A stretch of 13,309 nt of DNA from JAKBCQ01 sp021807585 (GTDB lineage Bacteria; Planctomycetota; Planctomycetia; Isosphaerales; Isosphaeraceae), in assembly GCA_027325115.1 (NCBI GenBank), contig DAHWFG010000182.1, positions 1-13,309 on the forward strand, given 5' to 3'. A model generated the notes under the pieces. That model worked only from the letters and a program-made list of their open reading frames with translations. It ran no database searches and was not told the origin of the DNA. The position numbers were made by a program, and so were the translations under genes. Of the stretch, positions 1 to 7,594 are shown one piece after another (the first letter of the stretch is position 1; each line of letters opens with the position of its first letter).

Positions 1-410
1 TTATTCATATCTCTCGAAAGATCGACGGCCGACCTGAGCGCGTCGAGCTGAACGAAGGGGTCCGGATCCGACGCGGCTCGAATCAACCTCGGCAAAGCTT
101 GCGAAGGGTCGGGAAAGGCTTGCGGTACGAGCAAATACGCCAAACCTCGAACTCTCGCATCCTTGTCTTTGATCGCGACGTCAATCCAATTACTCGTCGA
201 AGGATCGATGAGAACGCTGAACTCTCTCTCTTTATCCTCGAAAATCGATGATCCGTAACTCGCCCGCAGCTCGCTCAAAAGCGTTCTGCAACGCAACTGC
301 TTTTGAACCCACGGTCCGAGTCGAAACCCGACATAAACGAGCGCCGAGGCGATCAAAACGCCGTAAGTGAGCGGCCCGAAATGCCGCCTTCGCTTCGTCT
401 GCTCGGCCAT
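1..410 (-). CDS. Membrane-anchored HEAT-repeat protein, N-terminal part (runs off left edge)
   Basis: The frame is open from an ATG at 408-410 down to the window edge, giving about 136 visible residues. The first 11 residues are basic (MAEQTKRRR), followed by one hydrophobic membrane segment at about residues 12-29 and then a charged helical region. HEAT-like helical pairs follow, including DPSTSNWIDVAIKDKD and a second pair starting at SDPDPFVQLDALRS. The protein is a paralogue of the complete gene immediately upstream (574-2142): the first 49 or so codons are nearly identical and the rest only similar. An SD-like GAGGGG lies seven bases upstream of the ATG, as in the paralogue, and an in-frame stop further upstream limits the start to this ATG or a TTG 18 codons earlier. 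HEAT repeats usually act as protein-binding scaffolds. The partner is unknown. Confidence 0.72.
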   Translation of the reverse strand, partial: MAEQTKRRRHFGPLTYGVLIASALVYVGFRLGPWVQKQLRCRTLLSELRASYGSSIFEDKEREFSVLIDPSTSNWIDVAIKDKDARVRGLAYLLVPQAFPDPSQALPRLIRAASDPDPFVQLDALRSAVDLSRDMN

Positions 411-515
411 GATCAAGCCCCTCGACTCTCGACCGAACGGTCGCCGAGTGAAAACGGAAAACAAAAGTCAAACGCGTTGATCGCATTCTCGACCCGAGCC
501 GCCACATCCGTCAAG
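265..515. repeat. Direct repeat, copy 1 (HEAT gene 5' end plus upstream)
   Basis: Aligns without gaps to 1997-2247 at an offset of 1732 bases. I count about 16 differences in 251 positions. It covers the first 49 or so codons of the HEAT gene and about 105 bp upstream of its ATG. Identity stops abruptly after the shared TCAAG at 511-515. Confidence 0.85.
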
Positions 516-573
516 AGCGGAGCGTGTTTCCTTCGGCCGTTCCTCGTCGGATTGCTCTGATATCAGCGATTCT

Positions 574-2142
574 CTATTTCTTTTCGTTCGGCGTATCTCC
601 ATTCCCTACGGATGTCTCATCGGCGACGTGATCGATTCGACCTTCTTGCTTTCGAAGAATCTCGGCTTCGAACCGCTCGGCGACATCGAGATCGATCTTG
701 CTCAACGTCGAAAGAGCCGTTTTGCTCTCGGAAGGAAAGCGTTCACATAAATTGAGAATCATCGGGATCGCTGGTTTCGCCCTCGAACCCCGCCGAGATA
801 AATTCGTCAATATGGTGTGAAAAAGTTCCGTATCGTATCGACCCAGATTTTTCAAAAAGAAACGCTCAATGTCTTTATTCCACTCGGGCGAATGCGCGAG
901 GAGCAGCGTACTCGCTCCCGATCTTGTCCGTGACAAGAGATCTTGATCCACAATCATCGCACGCAAAAGGGGGTCGATCGTGGAGAAATCTTTAATAAAC
1001 TCAGATATATACCTTGATGACAGAGCGGAAGCGGCTGCGAATCGAACATTTCGGTCGGGATCGTCGAGCTTGCGTTCGAGCGCCTCGACGAGGCCGATTT
1101 GAAACAGATCGGATCTCGACCCGTCCGAATGAACCTCTTCCGGGCTCTTCGACGAATCAAGACTCGTCCGACCCAACGATCGATCAAATCCGCCCATATA
1201 ACCGAGAACCGAGGCGGCCTTCGCTCGAATTCTCGGATCAGAATCGTTCAGCATGCCGACGAAGACTTCGATCGTAGCTCGACGACCGATATGGAAAACA
1301 ATAGATTGAATAGCATTATAATGATCGATAATAACAGCTATGTCGCCCGTATCGTTTAACTCGACCTCGTAAGGATCGGGATATCGCATCAACGTTTTGA
1401 GATAATCGGATTTACGATCGCGATCGGATTCAAGCTCGACGAGCTTCTCCGCGGCCGCATTACGAATGCGTATATCATTATTGTTTAAGAGCGATTCCAA
1501 TTTCGCTTTCACGATCGGCGCCGGCGTCTTGACCGAATCGACTTTCCTGATCGCAAAAAGCCTGACGTCGACGTCCGGGTCTTCCATCATCGAAGCCGTC
1601 GTCTCCTCGATCGAGGAGACCTCTCTCGGCAGGGACTTCAGACAAGAGAGAGCGGCGATTCGAGTCGAAGGATCTTGATGCCTCAGCAGAGGCGAAACCG
1701 AATTGATAATGGTAAGATAACAATCAGGCATATTATTGGAAGTTGATATAATTATGGTTTTAATCGATTCGAGAGCGGCGATTCGGTTCAGCGGCGCGGG
1801 ATCGGCAAGCGTCTTGAGCAGCTTGTCTATCCCTTGCGAAGAATCGGGATATGCGCGATCCACGAGCCTATAACCGATCTCGCGAATCGACGGATCTTGG
1901 TCATTTAGCGCGAAATCAACCCAATATCTCGTCGAGGGATCGATGAGATCTTTGAGCTTCTGCTCCTTATCCCAGCGATTCGAGCCCGTCGCGGTCCGCA
2001 GCTCGCTCAAGAGCGTTCTACAACGTAACTGCTTTTGAACCCACGGTTCGAGTCGAAACCCGACATAAACGAGCGCCGAGGCGATCAAAACGCCGCAAGT
2101 GAGCGGCCCGAAAATCCGCCTCCGCTTCGGTTTCTCGGCCAT
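574..2142 (-). CDS. Membrane-anchored HEAT-repeat scaffold protein (522 aa)
   Basis: Starting from the ATG at 2140-2142 the protein begins MAEKPKRRR, then has one hydrophobic segment (about residues 12-29, GPLTCGVLIASALVYVGF). This gives a short cytoplasmic basic tail and a long soluble domain on the other side of the membrane, or an uncleaved signal anchor. The body is a series of HEAT-type helix pairs with the usual D-P-x-x-R-x-x-A-A spacing, for example QDPSTRIAALSCLKSL, DPDVDVRLFAIRKV, NDIRIRNAAAEKL, SDPRIRAKAASVLGYMG and DPDRNVRFAAASAL. The last 25 residues are polar and look disordered. A TTG 18 codons upstream is also in frame, but the ATG has a GAGGGG SD seven bases away and matches the start of the tandem paralogue. 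No catalytic motif is visible, so a scaffold or binding role is inferred. The gene lies divergently from the MoxR operon, which may be coincidence. Confidence 0.8.
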   Translation of the reverse strand: MAEKPKRRRIFGPLTCGVLIASALVYVGFRLEPWVQKQLRCRTLLSELRTATGSNRWDKEQKLKDLIDPSTRYWVDFALNDQDPSIREIGYRLVDRAYPDSSQGIDKLLKTLADPAPLNRIAALESIKTIIISTSNNMPDCYLTIINSVSPLLRHQDPSTRIAALSCLKSLPREVSSIEETTASMMEDPDVDVRLFAIRKVDSVKTPAPIVKAKLESLLNNNDIRIRNAAAEKLVELESDRDRKSDYLKTLMRYPDPYEVELNDTGDIAVIIDHYNAIQSIVFHIGRRATIEVFVGMLNDSDPRIRAKAASVLGYMGGFDRSLGRTSLDSSKSPEEVHSDGSRSDLFQIGLVEALERKLDDPDRNVRFAAASALSSRYISEFIKDFSTIDPLLRAMIVDQDLLSRTRSGASTLLLAHSPEWNKDIERFFLKNLGRYDTELFHTILTNLSRRGSRAKPAIPMILNLCERFPSESKTALSTLSKIDLDVAERFEAEILRKQEGRIDHVADETSVGNGDTPNEKK

Positions 2143-2247
2143 GATCAAGCCCCTCGACCCTCGACCGAACGGTCGCCGCGTGAAAATGGAAAACAAAAGT
2201 CAAACGCGTTAATCGCATTCTCGACCCAAGCCGCCACATCCGTCAAG
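1997..2247. repeat. Direct repeat, copy 2 (HEAT gene 5' end plus upstream)
   Basis: This is the partner of 265-515, in the same orientation and without gaps. The non-coding part is about as conserved as the coding part. That fits a recent tandem duplication or gene conversion, or a promoter and leader held in common. Confidence 0.85.
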
Positions 2248-2418
2248 CCCCGAGCGATCGCTTCTTTGCCGACAAACCGACGAACGAACCTCGAGCCTCG
2301 AAAATCGATCTTAGCGATCACGCGAGCCGTGTTGTACAATCGACTCCGCGCTGAATCTCGTCTCACGCGAATCGCTCGATCGACGACGACCGGAATCATA
2401 AACCTAAAAAGTACTGTT
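2143..2418. promoter_or_regulatory. Divergent intergenic region, putative promoters for both directions
   Basis: These 276 bp separate the leftward HEAT gene from the rightward MoxR operon, so promoters for both must lie here or inside the flanking genes. The left 105 bp are shared with the first HEAT gene (411-515), which makes that part a candidate for the HEAT promoter and leader. The right part is unique and becomes AT-rich just before 2419. I could not assign -35/-10 boxes with confidence. No terminator-like hairpin was seen. Confidence 0.35.
2150..2155 (-). promoter_or_regulatory. Shine-Dalgarno site of the HEAT-repeat gene
   Basis: Reads GAGGGG on the minus strand, seven bases before the ATG at 2142. 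It is preserved in the tandem paralogue before position 410. It decides for the ATG over the upstream in-frame TTG. Confidence 0.55.
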
Positions 2419-3015
2419 ATGTCTAATAATTTTGGATCATTTCTGGATCGATTGTTCCGCGATGGGACGATCGCATTCGATTCGGCTCCCGAGCCCGCCG
2501 TCGCGCCGAGTCAGGGCGTCGACGAGATCCTCGGGTCGGCGTTTGAAACGCATCGACTTTCGATCGCGGGTCAGCCGATCGCCTTCGATCGCGATTCGGC
2601 GCGGCGAGCCGCCGATTTCCTCCGCCACGCGTGCCTGGGGTTCGTATTACAGGAGGAGATCCCGACTGAGGCGTTCGCTCGTCTCGGCACGGCGAACCCG
2701 AGCGGTCGACCCGAAGCTCACCTTTCGGTCGATCTCACGTATCGTTATTTACCGATCGTTTATCGACGCTCGGCGGCGATCGGCCGTTACGACGTTCTCC
2801 GTCGCCAAATCGTGCTCGAACTCCGTAAATGGCCTTTTTCAGGAGTGCTCGCGAATCTCCTTGAACCGCCCCTCGGCTCGCTCGAATTCGGCGGTCACCA
2901 GGGCCTCGCGATCGCTTACGCCGAACGGTTCATCGAGCATCACAACGAAGCGTGGCGCCCTCCCGACTCGTCGTGCGCCGCAAACGCCCTCGAACTCGTC
3001 TCGTCCTTTCGTTAA
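2419..3015 (+). CDS. Accessory protein of a MoxR/beta-propeller ternary-type system (bpX-like, 198 aa)
   Basis: The chosen start is the ATG at 2419, giving MSNNFGSFLDRLFRDG. The open frame continues upstream, but only into DNA that is the 5' end of the opposite HEAT gene. There is no strong SD, only an A-rich stretch. The protein is alpha-helical, without signal peptide or membrane segment. The central part (LTYRYLPIVYRRS) and the C-terminal part with GHQGLAIAYAERFIEHHN match what I recall of the bpX accessory families (possibly bpX4) described with MoxR-vWA-beta-propeller ternary systems in planctomycetes. The family assignment is from memory and moderate. The position directly before a MoxR ATPase, 27 bases away, supports a role in the same complex. 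No catalytic residues are apparent, so an adaptor or regulatory role is inferred. Confidence 0.72.
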   Translation: MSNNFGSFLDRLFRDGTIAFDSAPEPAVAPSQGVDEILGSAFETHRLSIAGQPIAFDRDSARRAADFLRHACLGFVLQEEIPTEAFARLGTANPSGRPEAHLSVDLTYRYLPIVYRRSAAIGRYDVLRRQIVLELRKWPFSGVLANLLEPPLGSLEFGGHQGLAIAYAERFIEHHNEAWRPPDSSCAANALELVSSFR

Positions 3016-3042
3016 ACTGAGGAATCATTCAGAAAGTGCTTT

Positions 3043-4182
3043 ATGTGTGAATTACAACCCGATCGGATCGCCGAACGCTTGCGGACCGAGGTCGTCGACG
3101 TCCTCAAGCGACGTTTCGTCGGCCGCGACGAGGTCGTCGAACTGATCGCGCTCGCGATCGCCTCGGGCGAGCATCTGTTTTTGCACGGGCCTCCCGGAAC
3201 CGCCAAATCGGCGTTGATTCGCGAATTCGCGCGATCGGTCAAAGGCAATTATTTTGAATATCTGCTCACACGATTCTCCGAACCCAACGAGATCTTCGGG
3301 CCGATCGATCTGGCTCGGCTGCGCGAAGGGACGGTCGCGACCGTGACGACGGGAATGCTCCCCGAGGCCGAGTTCGTCTTTCTCGACGAGCTTTTCAACG
3401 CCAACAGTGCGATCCTCAACAATCTGCTCGGGGTGCTCAACGAGCGGATTTACCGCCGCGGCGCCGAAACGCACGCGCTTCCGATCCTCTCGCTGTTCTC
3501 GGCGTCGAATCGACTCGCCGACGACGATGCGCTCAGAGCTTTATTTGATCGATTCTTGCTCCGTTGTCACGTCGACGATCTCCCCCGCGAACGCGTTCCC
3601 GCGTTGCTCCTGGCGGGGAGGGCGCTCGAAACCGAAGCGCCGATCGTCTCGACGATCTCCGCTCGCGATCTCCGCGTTCTGTCCGAACGTACCAAACAAA
3701 TCGACGTTCAAAATATTATGGAAGAATACGCCGACGTCGTGTTTCGAATCCGCGACCTCGGGATCGAATTATCCGATCGTCGCGTCGTCAAGGCGCTCAA
3801 GCTCGTCGCGGGTTCCGCGGTGTTGCGCGGGAGAGAGCTCGCCGACGTCTCCGATTTTTGGGTGCTTCGATATTTATGGGATCGCGTCGAGCAGATCGGC
3901 CCGCTCGGCGCTCTCGTCGACCGCGTGATCGAGCCGTTCGCGGGGGGATCGGGCGTTCATCCCGCCGCGGCGCCGCGCGACCGCGTCGACGCCGAAACGA
4001 TCGCGCGTGAACTCGACGTCCTCGCCGAAGAGCTCGAAACCGGGCCGAAAACCCTCGTCGCGATCGCCCGGGTGCGCGAAAAGCTCGCCGATCTCGCCGA
4101 CCGCTCGGCGTGGGTCCAAGACGATAAAAAACGCGCTCATCTGCTTGAACGCTCACGACAATATCAAAAAATGTTAGGATAA
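3043..4182 (+). CDS. MoxR/RavA-type AAA+ ATPase (379 aa)
   Basis: An ATP-dependent remodelling ATPase of the MoxR branch. The Walker A motif is GPPGTAKS at residues 49-56 and Walker B is FVFLDE at 111-116 (D115, E116). It is followed by the MoxR/RavA-typical stretch LFNANSAILNNLLGVLNER. Sensor 1 is ASNRLADDDAL with N156, and the LFDRFLLR segment at about 167-174 carries the arginine expected in this branch. The C-terminal third is helical, with a charged coil at the end. Length is normal for the AAA core plus lid. MoxR proteins usually form hexamers and act with a vWA-domain partner to mature or remodel a target. Here the neighbours are bpX-like and propeller-like proteins, and no vWA gene is seen. 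The stop overlaps the SD-like AGGA of the next gene, which begins six bases later. Confidence 0.95.
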   Translation: MCELQPDRIAERLRTEVVDVLKRRFVGRDEVVELIALAIASGEHLFLHGPPGTAKSALIREFARSVKGNYFEYLLTRFSEPNEIFGPIDLARLREGTVATVTTGMLPEAEFVFLDELFNANSAILNNLLGVLNERIYRRGAETHALPILSLFSASNRLADDDALRALFDRFLLRCHVDDLPRERVPALLLAGRALETEAPIVSTISARDLRVLSERTKQIDVQNIMEEYADVVFRIRDLGIELSDRRVVKALKLVAGSAVLRGRELADVSDFWVLRYLWDRVEQIGPLGALVDRVIEPFAGGSGVHPAAAPRDRVDAETIARELDVLAEELETGPKTLVAIARVREKLADLADRSAWVQDDKKRAHLLERSRQYQKMLG

Positions 4183-4188
4183 TTCTTT

Positions 4189-4995
4189 ATGGATCCGTGC
4201 GACGATCTCAAATCGGTGCGACTGGCGCGATTCGCGTACGACGACCTCGCCGCACTCGCCGATTTCCGGGTCGATTCGGGAATTCGAGTCGTCGTATCGG
4301 GAGATCGCGTTCTGGCCCGGCTTCCTCAAGGAGCGAGCGAAGCGGTCGAACGACTGCTCGCGGTCCGCGGCGTCGAACTCTTCGTCGAGAATCACGCGGG
4401 GAGGTATCGGCTCGGCGATCGGATCCCCGCGTTCGATATCGATTGGAACGAAGATCATTCGATTCCACTTGATCAAGTTTTGATTCCCGGATTCGTCCGC
4501 GCCGAGCTTCCCGCGTCGACCGAGCCCGAACCCGCAGCGTTTCGGCTCGTTCCGTGCGCCGAGTCAATGTCTACAAGCGCACTCACTTGTTCACTCGATA
4601 ACCTCGCTGCGTGGGCCGACGGTTCGCCGACCGTCGCGATCGAGAGGCTTCGCGGAGCTCTGTCACGGCGCACGGCGTTCGTCGTAGCGACCGTCGGCAA
4701 GCCCCCCGCGATCGTCGACGCCGAGCGATATTGGGGTGAACGATTATTCATACCCCTCGGAAGTCGCCCCGAGCCGAATTTTCATGAGGATATCCTCGTT
4801 TCGTTATTAAACCTCGGCGACGATCGCGCGATCGCGTGCGCAGTCGGTTTCGAGCGAATTCCGTCCTCGGCGATTCGCCCTCTCACGCGGGCTTCGATTC
4901 GCCTCGCGCGAGACGCGAGCGGGTCGAAGTCGATCCCGCGAGAATCGCGGCGCGAAAAATCGCGCGAACAAGGCGCGGAAAGCGAGCGAACATGA
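4189..4995 (+). CDS. Accessory protein of the MoxR operon (bpX-like, 268 aa)
   Basis: Starts at an ATG preceded by AGGA, which sits across the stop of the MoxR gene, so translation is probably coupled. The protein is soluble and mixed alpha/beta. Its N-terminal part (LARFAYDDLAALADF, then GIRVVVSGDRVLARL) and later RYWGERLFIPLGSRPEPN and SSAIRPLTRASIRLA agree with my recollection of an accessory-domain family in MoxR-vWA-beta-propeller ternary systems, though the exact family is uncertain. The last 30 residues are basic, serine-rich and probably disordered. The gene ends with an ATGA overlap into the next gene. A DASGS string near the C terminus resembles a vWA MIDAS motif only by chance, since no vWA fold follows it. 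Function is inferred from context alone: a subunit or adaptor of an ATPase-driven complex. Confidence 0.72.
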   Translation: MDPCDDLKSVRLARFAYDDLAALADFRVDSGIRVVVSGDRVLARLPQGASEAVERLLAVRGVELFVENHAGRYRLGDRIPAFDIDWNEDHSIPLDQVLIPGFVRAELPASTEPEPAAFRLVPCAESMSTSALTCSLDNLAAWADGSPTVAIERLRGALSRRTAFVVATVGKPPAIVDAERYWGERLFIPLGSRPEPNFHEDILVSLLNLGDDRAIACAVGFERIPSSAIRPLTRASIRLARDASGSKSIPRESRREKSREQGAESERT

Positions 4996-5837
4996 CCCCC
5001 GAACGCTACTTCCGATTATCCAGGTCGGATAATGATATTCTACTATTTCGTTGGAGCGTCGGGGGCGAGTTTCTCGAGCGGATCGCGCCTTTCGGCGCCG
5101 AAGCTTCTTTTCTCCATCGCGAGGAGATCGCGTTTTTTCTCGAGGGATTCGCCTCCCGCGCCGACGCGATCGATTTTCGCCTCGTCGTCTTTCTTTTGAA
5201 CGAGTTCGTCGATTTTCCCGGATTTCATCGATCACCGCGCGGGCTGAGGAACGCGGGAGCTTTCGCCGCCGAATTTTGCCGCGATCTTCCTCGCTCGCCC
5301 TACGCGCATTCGGTCACTCAATTGATTATGCATTTGCGGCGACCGCCGATCGACGCCTCCGTGACGCGGTTTTCGACGAACGATTCGATGGAGATCGAAG
5401 ATCGTTCGAAACTGATCGCTAATTTCCGTCATTTTTATATGACTAGATCGACCGATTTCGAGCGAGGCGAGATTCGGCATTGGCTCGAGCACGGCCGGGG
5501 TCCGATCGGTTCGGCCGGAAAAGACGTCGCCGATCGAATCGAGCCGATCGCCGAACGCACGATCGAAACGATTCGTCGAATCCGCCGATCGCCAAGATCT
5601 TCTATGTCACTTCTATCTACATCTCGATATCATTGCGCATCGCCCCGACATGACGACGCTGCGTCGATCGCTTTTCGATCGCGCCCTTTCGGGGCGAGCG
5701 CGCGAGATTCGCAGGCTCGTCGACCGCGGCGAATGGACGTGGCGGCTTCTTCAATCGCTGATTCCTCCCTCGAGCCTCCCTTCCGGAGCGCTCAACGACG
5801 CGTCGTACGCGATCGCCGCGGCGATCAACCAGTTTAA
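4992..5837 (+). CDS. Helical accessory protein, probably the N-terminal part of a frameshifted propeller protein
   Basis: Starts with the ATG of an ATGA overlap, giving MTPERYFRLSRSDNDILLFRW. Residues 1 to about 199 look like a real helical domain (for example HREEIAFFLEGFASRADAIDF and AERTIETIRRIRR). From about position 5589 the frame turns into a serine/arginine-rich string without structure, the same look as non-coding frames elsewhere in this window. If one base near 5589 is skipped, the reading continues smoothly as RQDLLCHFYLHLDIIAHRP and on into the following propeller-like gene. The true product is therefore probably a fusion of about 645 residues. As it stands the frame stops at 5837 after 281 residues. 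No vWA MIDAS motif (DxSxS) was found in the plausible part. Confidence is good for coding up to about 5588 and low beyond. Confidence 0.62.
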   Translation: MTPERYFRLSRSDNDILLFRWSVGGEFLERIAPFGAEASFLHREEIAFFLEGFASRADAIDFRLVVFLLNEFVDFPGFHRSPRGLRNAGAFAAEFCRDLPRSPYAHSVTQLIMHLRRPPIDASVTRFSTNDSMEIEDRSKLIANFRHFYMTRSTDFERGEIRHWLEHGRGPIGSAGKDVADRIEPIAERTIETIRRIRRSPRSSMSLLSTSRYHCASPRHDDAASIAFRSRPFGASARDSQARRPRRMDVAASSIADSSLEPPFRSAQRRVVRDRRGDQPV

Positions 5838-6930
5838 CACTATATCTTATTACAAATTATTGGTTGATACCGAGCCCGATCGCTTTTCTCTCGGCGAGGG
5901 GACGGTCGTCGCGATCGCCTCGGCGTCGAACGCGGGAACTCTCTTCGTCGGCTTCGATAACGGCGCCGTCGTCGCTTTTCAGGCCGATACGCTCGAGACG
6001 AAGACGATCGCCTCACGATCTTCGTCGACTGTTCTCGACATCGCGACCGATCCCGAAGCCGAACTCGTCGTCGTCCTCAAGGCGAACGAAGACGGAGGAG
6101 CGACTCCGTTCGTCCACGCTCATCGATCCGACGGTTCCTACTTGTGCATACGAACGATCGAATGGGACGGATCGGGGGAGACGAGGATCACCCCGATCGT
6201 TTCGGTCGAGGCGGAATTTCTCGCGGGTATCCGGGACGGATCGAGGTTCGCGATCCTTCGGTTCAATCCCGTGTCGATTCAACGGAGGTTTGAACTCCCC
6301 GGCGAAGATCCGCCGATCGCCGCGGCGATCCTTCCCATTTATGATCTTCAGAATACTTCATCTTCATATTCTATTGATATCAACAGTCTAGATTTTGTCA
6401 GCGCTTCGGGGGATAAGAAAGCGAACGTCCGCGGACCCCGAGTCGGCGTTTTAACGCATAATTATGGTAAGTGGTATTGGATCGATATCGACGACCTCTC
6501 GGTTCGAGAGATCGAGGGGCTTTCTTGGCGCCCCGAGATTCCCGAGGAAAACGGTTTGAACGCGTATCGGCTCTCGATCGCGTCGGCGAATCCCGAGTCG
6601 TTCGAGATCGTCGGGCTGGGGGGCCGGGGCGAGCTCCGACGCGTCGAGGCGCTGCGAACTCCCGAGGGGATCGACCTGCTCGTCGATAACATCGCCGTCG
6701 GGCACGACGAAGGCTACCTGTGCGCGACGATCGTCGAGCCGGGGGTCGTCGCGGCGGTCGCGAAGAACCGCGTCGATTTTCTCCGCGGCGGTCCCCAAAA
6801 ATTCCACCTCATCCGCTCGACGCCCATGCGCGTCGAAAACGCGGTCGGTTGCGCGGTTTGCCGAACATCCGACGAACTGCTCGTCGTGCTTAAAGACGGA
6901 TATCTTATCAAGACAAGAATTTACGTTTAA
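5650..6930 (+). CDS. Beta-propeller-like protein of the MoxR operon (426 aa from first ATG)
   Basis: After an N-terminal helical part (MTTLRRSLFDRALSGRAREI) the protein is built of beta-rich repeats with small, hydrophobic and glycine turns, such as VVAIASASNAGTLFVGFDNG, TVLDIATDPEAELVVVLKAN, NAYRLSIASANPESFEIVGL and CAVCRTSDELLVVLKDGYLI. This is the look of a divergent WD40/PQQ-type beta-propeller without canonical WD dipeptides. The first ATG has no SD and overlaps the previous frame by 188 bp. The frame makes good protein for at least 20 codons before this ATG (from about 5590), but with no start codon there. That points to a frameshift joining it to the preceding gene. It would be the propeller component of a MoxR-propeller system, probably a protein-interaction platform. 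The downstream neighbour is convergent, only 24 bases away. Confidence 0.72.
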   Translation: MTTLRRSLFDRALSGRAREIRRLVDRGEWTWRLLQSLIPPSSLPSGALNDASYAIAAAINQFNTISYYKLLVDTEPDRFSLGEGTVVAIASASNAGTLFVGFDNGAVVAFQADTLETKTIASRSSSTVLDIATDPEAELVVVLKANEDGGATPFVHAHRSDGSYLCIRTIEWDGSGETRITPIVSVEAEFLAGIRDGSRFAILRFNPVSIQRRFELPGEDPPIAAAILPIYDLQNTSSSYSIDINSLDFVSASGDKKANVRGPRVGVLTHNYGKWYWIDIDDLSVREIEGLSWRPEIPEENGLNAYRLSIASANPESFEIVGLGGRGELRRVEALRTPEGIDLLVDNIAVGHDEGYLCATIVEPGVVAAVAKNRVDFLRGGPQKFHLIRSTPMRVENAVGCAVCRTSDELLVVLKDGYLIKTRIYV

Positions 6931-6954
6931 ATTTCTGGTCGTTGATCGATCGAA

Positions 6955-7594
6955 TCATGCGAATAATTCCCGAATCACCTTCCCGGGCGCCTCGACGAAT
7001 CGCCCCTCGGCGCCTTCGCGCGGATCCGAGGGCCGATCGGCGTTCAAACCGAGCAGGTGGAGGATCGTCGCGTGAAGATCGCTGAACGTTACGGGATTCT
7101 CGGCGACCCGGAACGATCAGAGATCGCTCGATCCGTACGAGAATCCCCCCTTGATCCCCCCTCCCGCGAGCCGGCACGTAAACGCGTTCGCGTTGTGATC
7201 GCGTCCGCGTCCCCCTCCTTGATCGCAAGGCGTGCGGCCGAACTCGGTCGTCCAGACGACGATCGTATCGTCCAACAGACCGAGCGCTTTCAGATCGATC
7301 AACAAACCCGCGACGGGCTTATCGACTCGACGCGCCGTAATACCGAAAAATTGTTCATATATATTCATGAGAATTCCAATTGATCTCGGCTCGGCCGCTC
7401 GCCGCGCCGAAGCGAAGCTCGACGAATCGCGCTCCGCGTTCGATCAGCCGCCGCGCGATCAGGCGGTTGCGGCCGAACGTCTCGCTCCGAGGAAACATTC
7501 AACCGATCGCGTTCGAGCGTACGCGATTGATGAACATACGCCGATAACGCTCGGTGATCGAATCGGTCGTCGGATCGTCAGAAATCGAAAGACG
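6955..7594 (-). pseudogene. Decayed DUF1501 gene, C-terminal remnant
   Basis: Read leftward, the order of DUF1501 family motifs is kept: an arginine-rich LIARRLIERGARFVEL, then INWNSH, NIYEQFFG, RRVDKPVAGLLIDLKALGLL, DDTIVVWTTEFGRTP, GRDHNANAFTCRLAGGG, YGSSDL, AENPVTFSDLHATILHLLGL, and a tail ending in IRELFA with a stop at 6955-6957. The reading is broken in three ways: a TGA at 7117-7119 where the frame continues as coding on both sides, a frameshift near 7366 between INWNSH and NIYEQ, and a TGA at 7499-7501. A further in-frame stop at about 7595 bounds the recognisable part. The N-terminal half, including any Tat signal, is absent. DUF1501 proteins belong to the alkaline phosphatase/sulfatase clan and are usually exported. 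The remnant differs from the intact DUF1501 next door, so it is not a simple recent duplicate. Confidence 0.85.

Noticed and set aside
3400..4160. Long open frames on both strands inside the MoxR gene
   Set aside because: Their translations are arginine/serine-rich without motifs. They are shadows caused by GC-rich codons and the many CGATCG words.
4900..4995. DASGS string near the C terminus of the second accessory protein, like a vWA MIDAS motif
   Set aside because: It lies in a basic, serine-rich tail only about 26 residues from the stop, without the hydrophobic strand before it or the rest of a vWA domain after it.
5560..5600. Programmed ribosomal frameshift signal
   Set aside because: No slippery heptamer, no stop codon at the shift site and no clear downstream pseudoknot were seen. 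A simple indel explains the break better.
6931..6954. Possible bidirectional terminator between the propeller gene and the DUF1501 remnant
   Set aside because: Only a short GATCGATC palindrome is present, with no stable stem and T-run.
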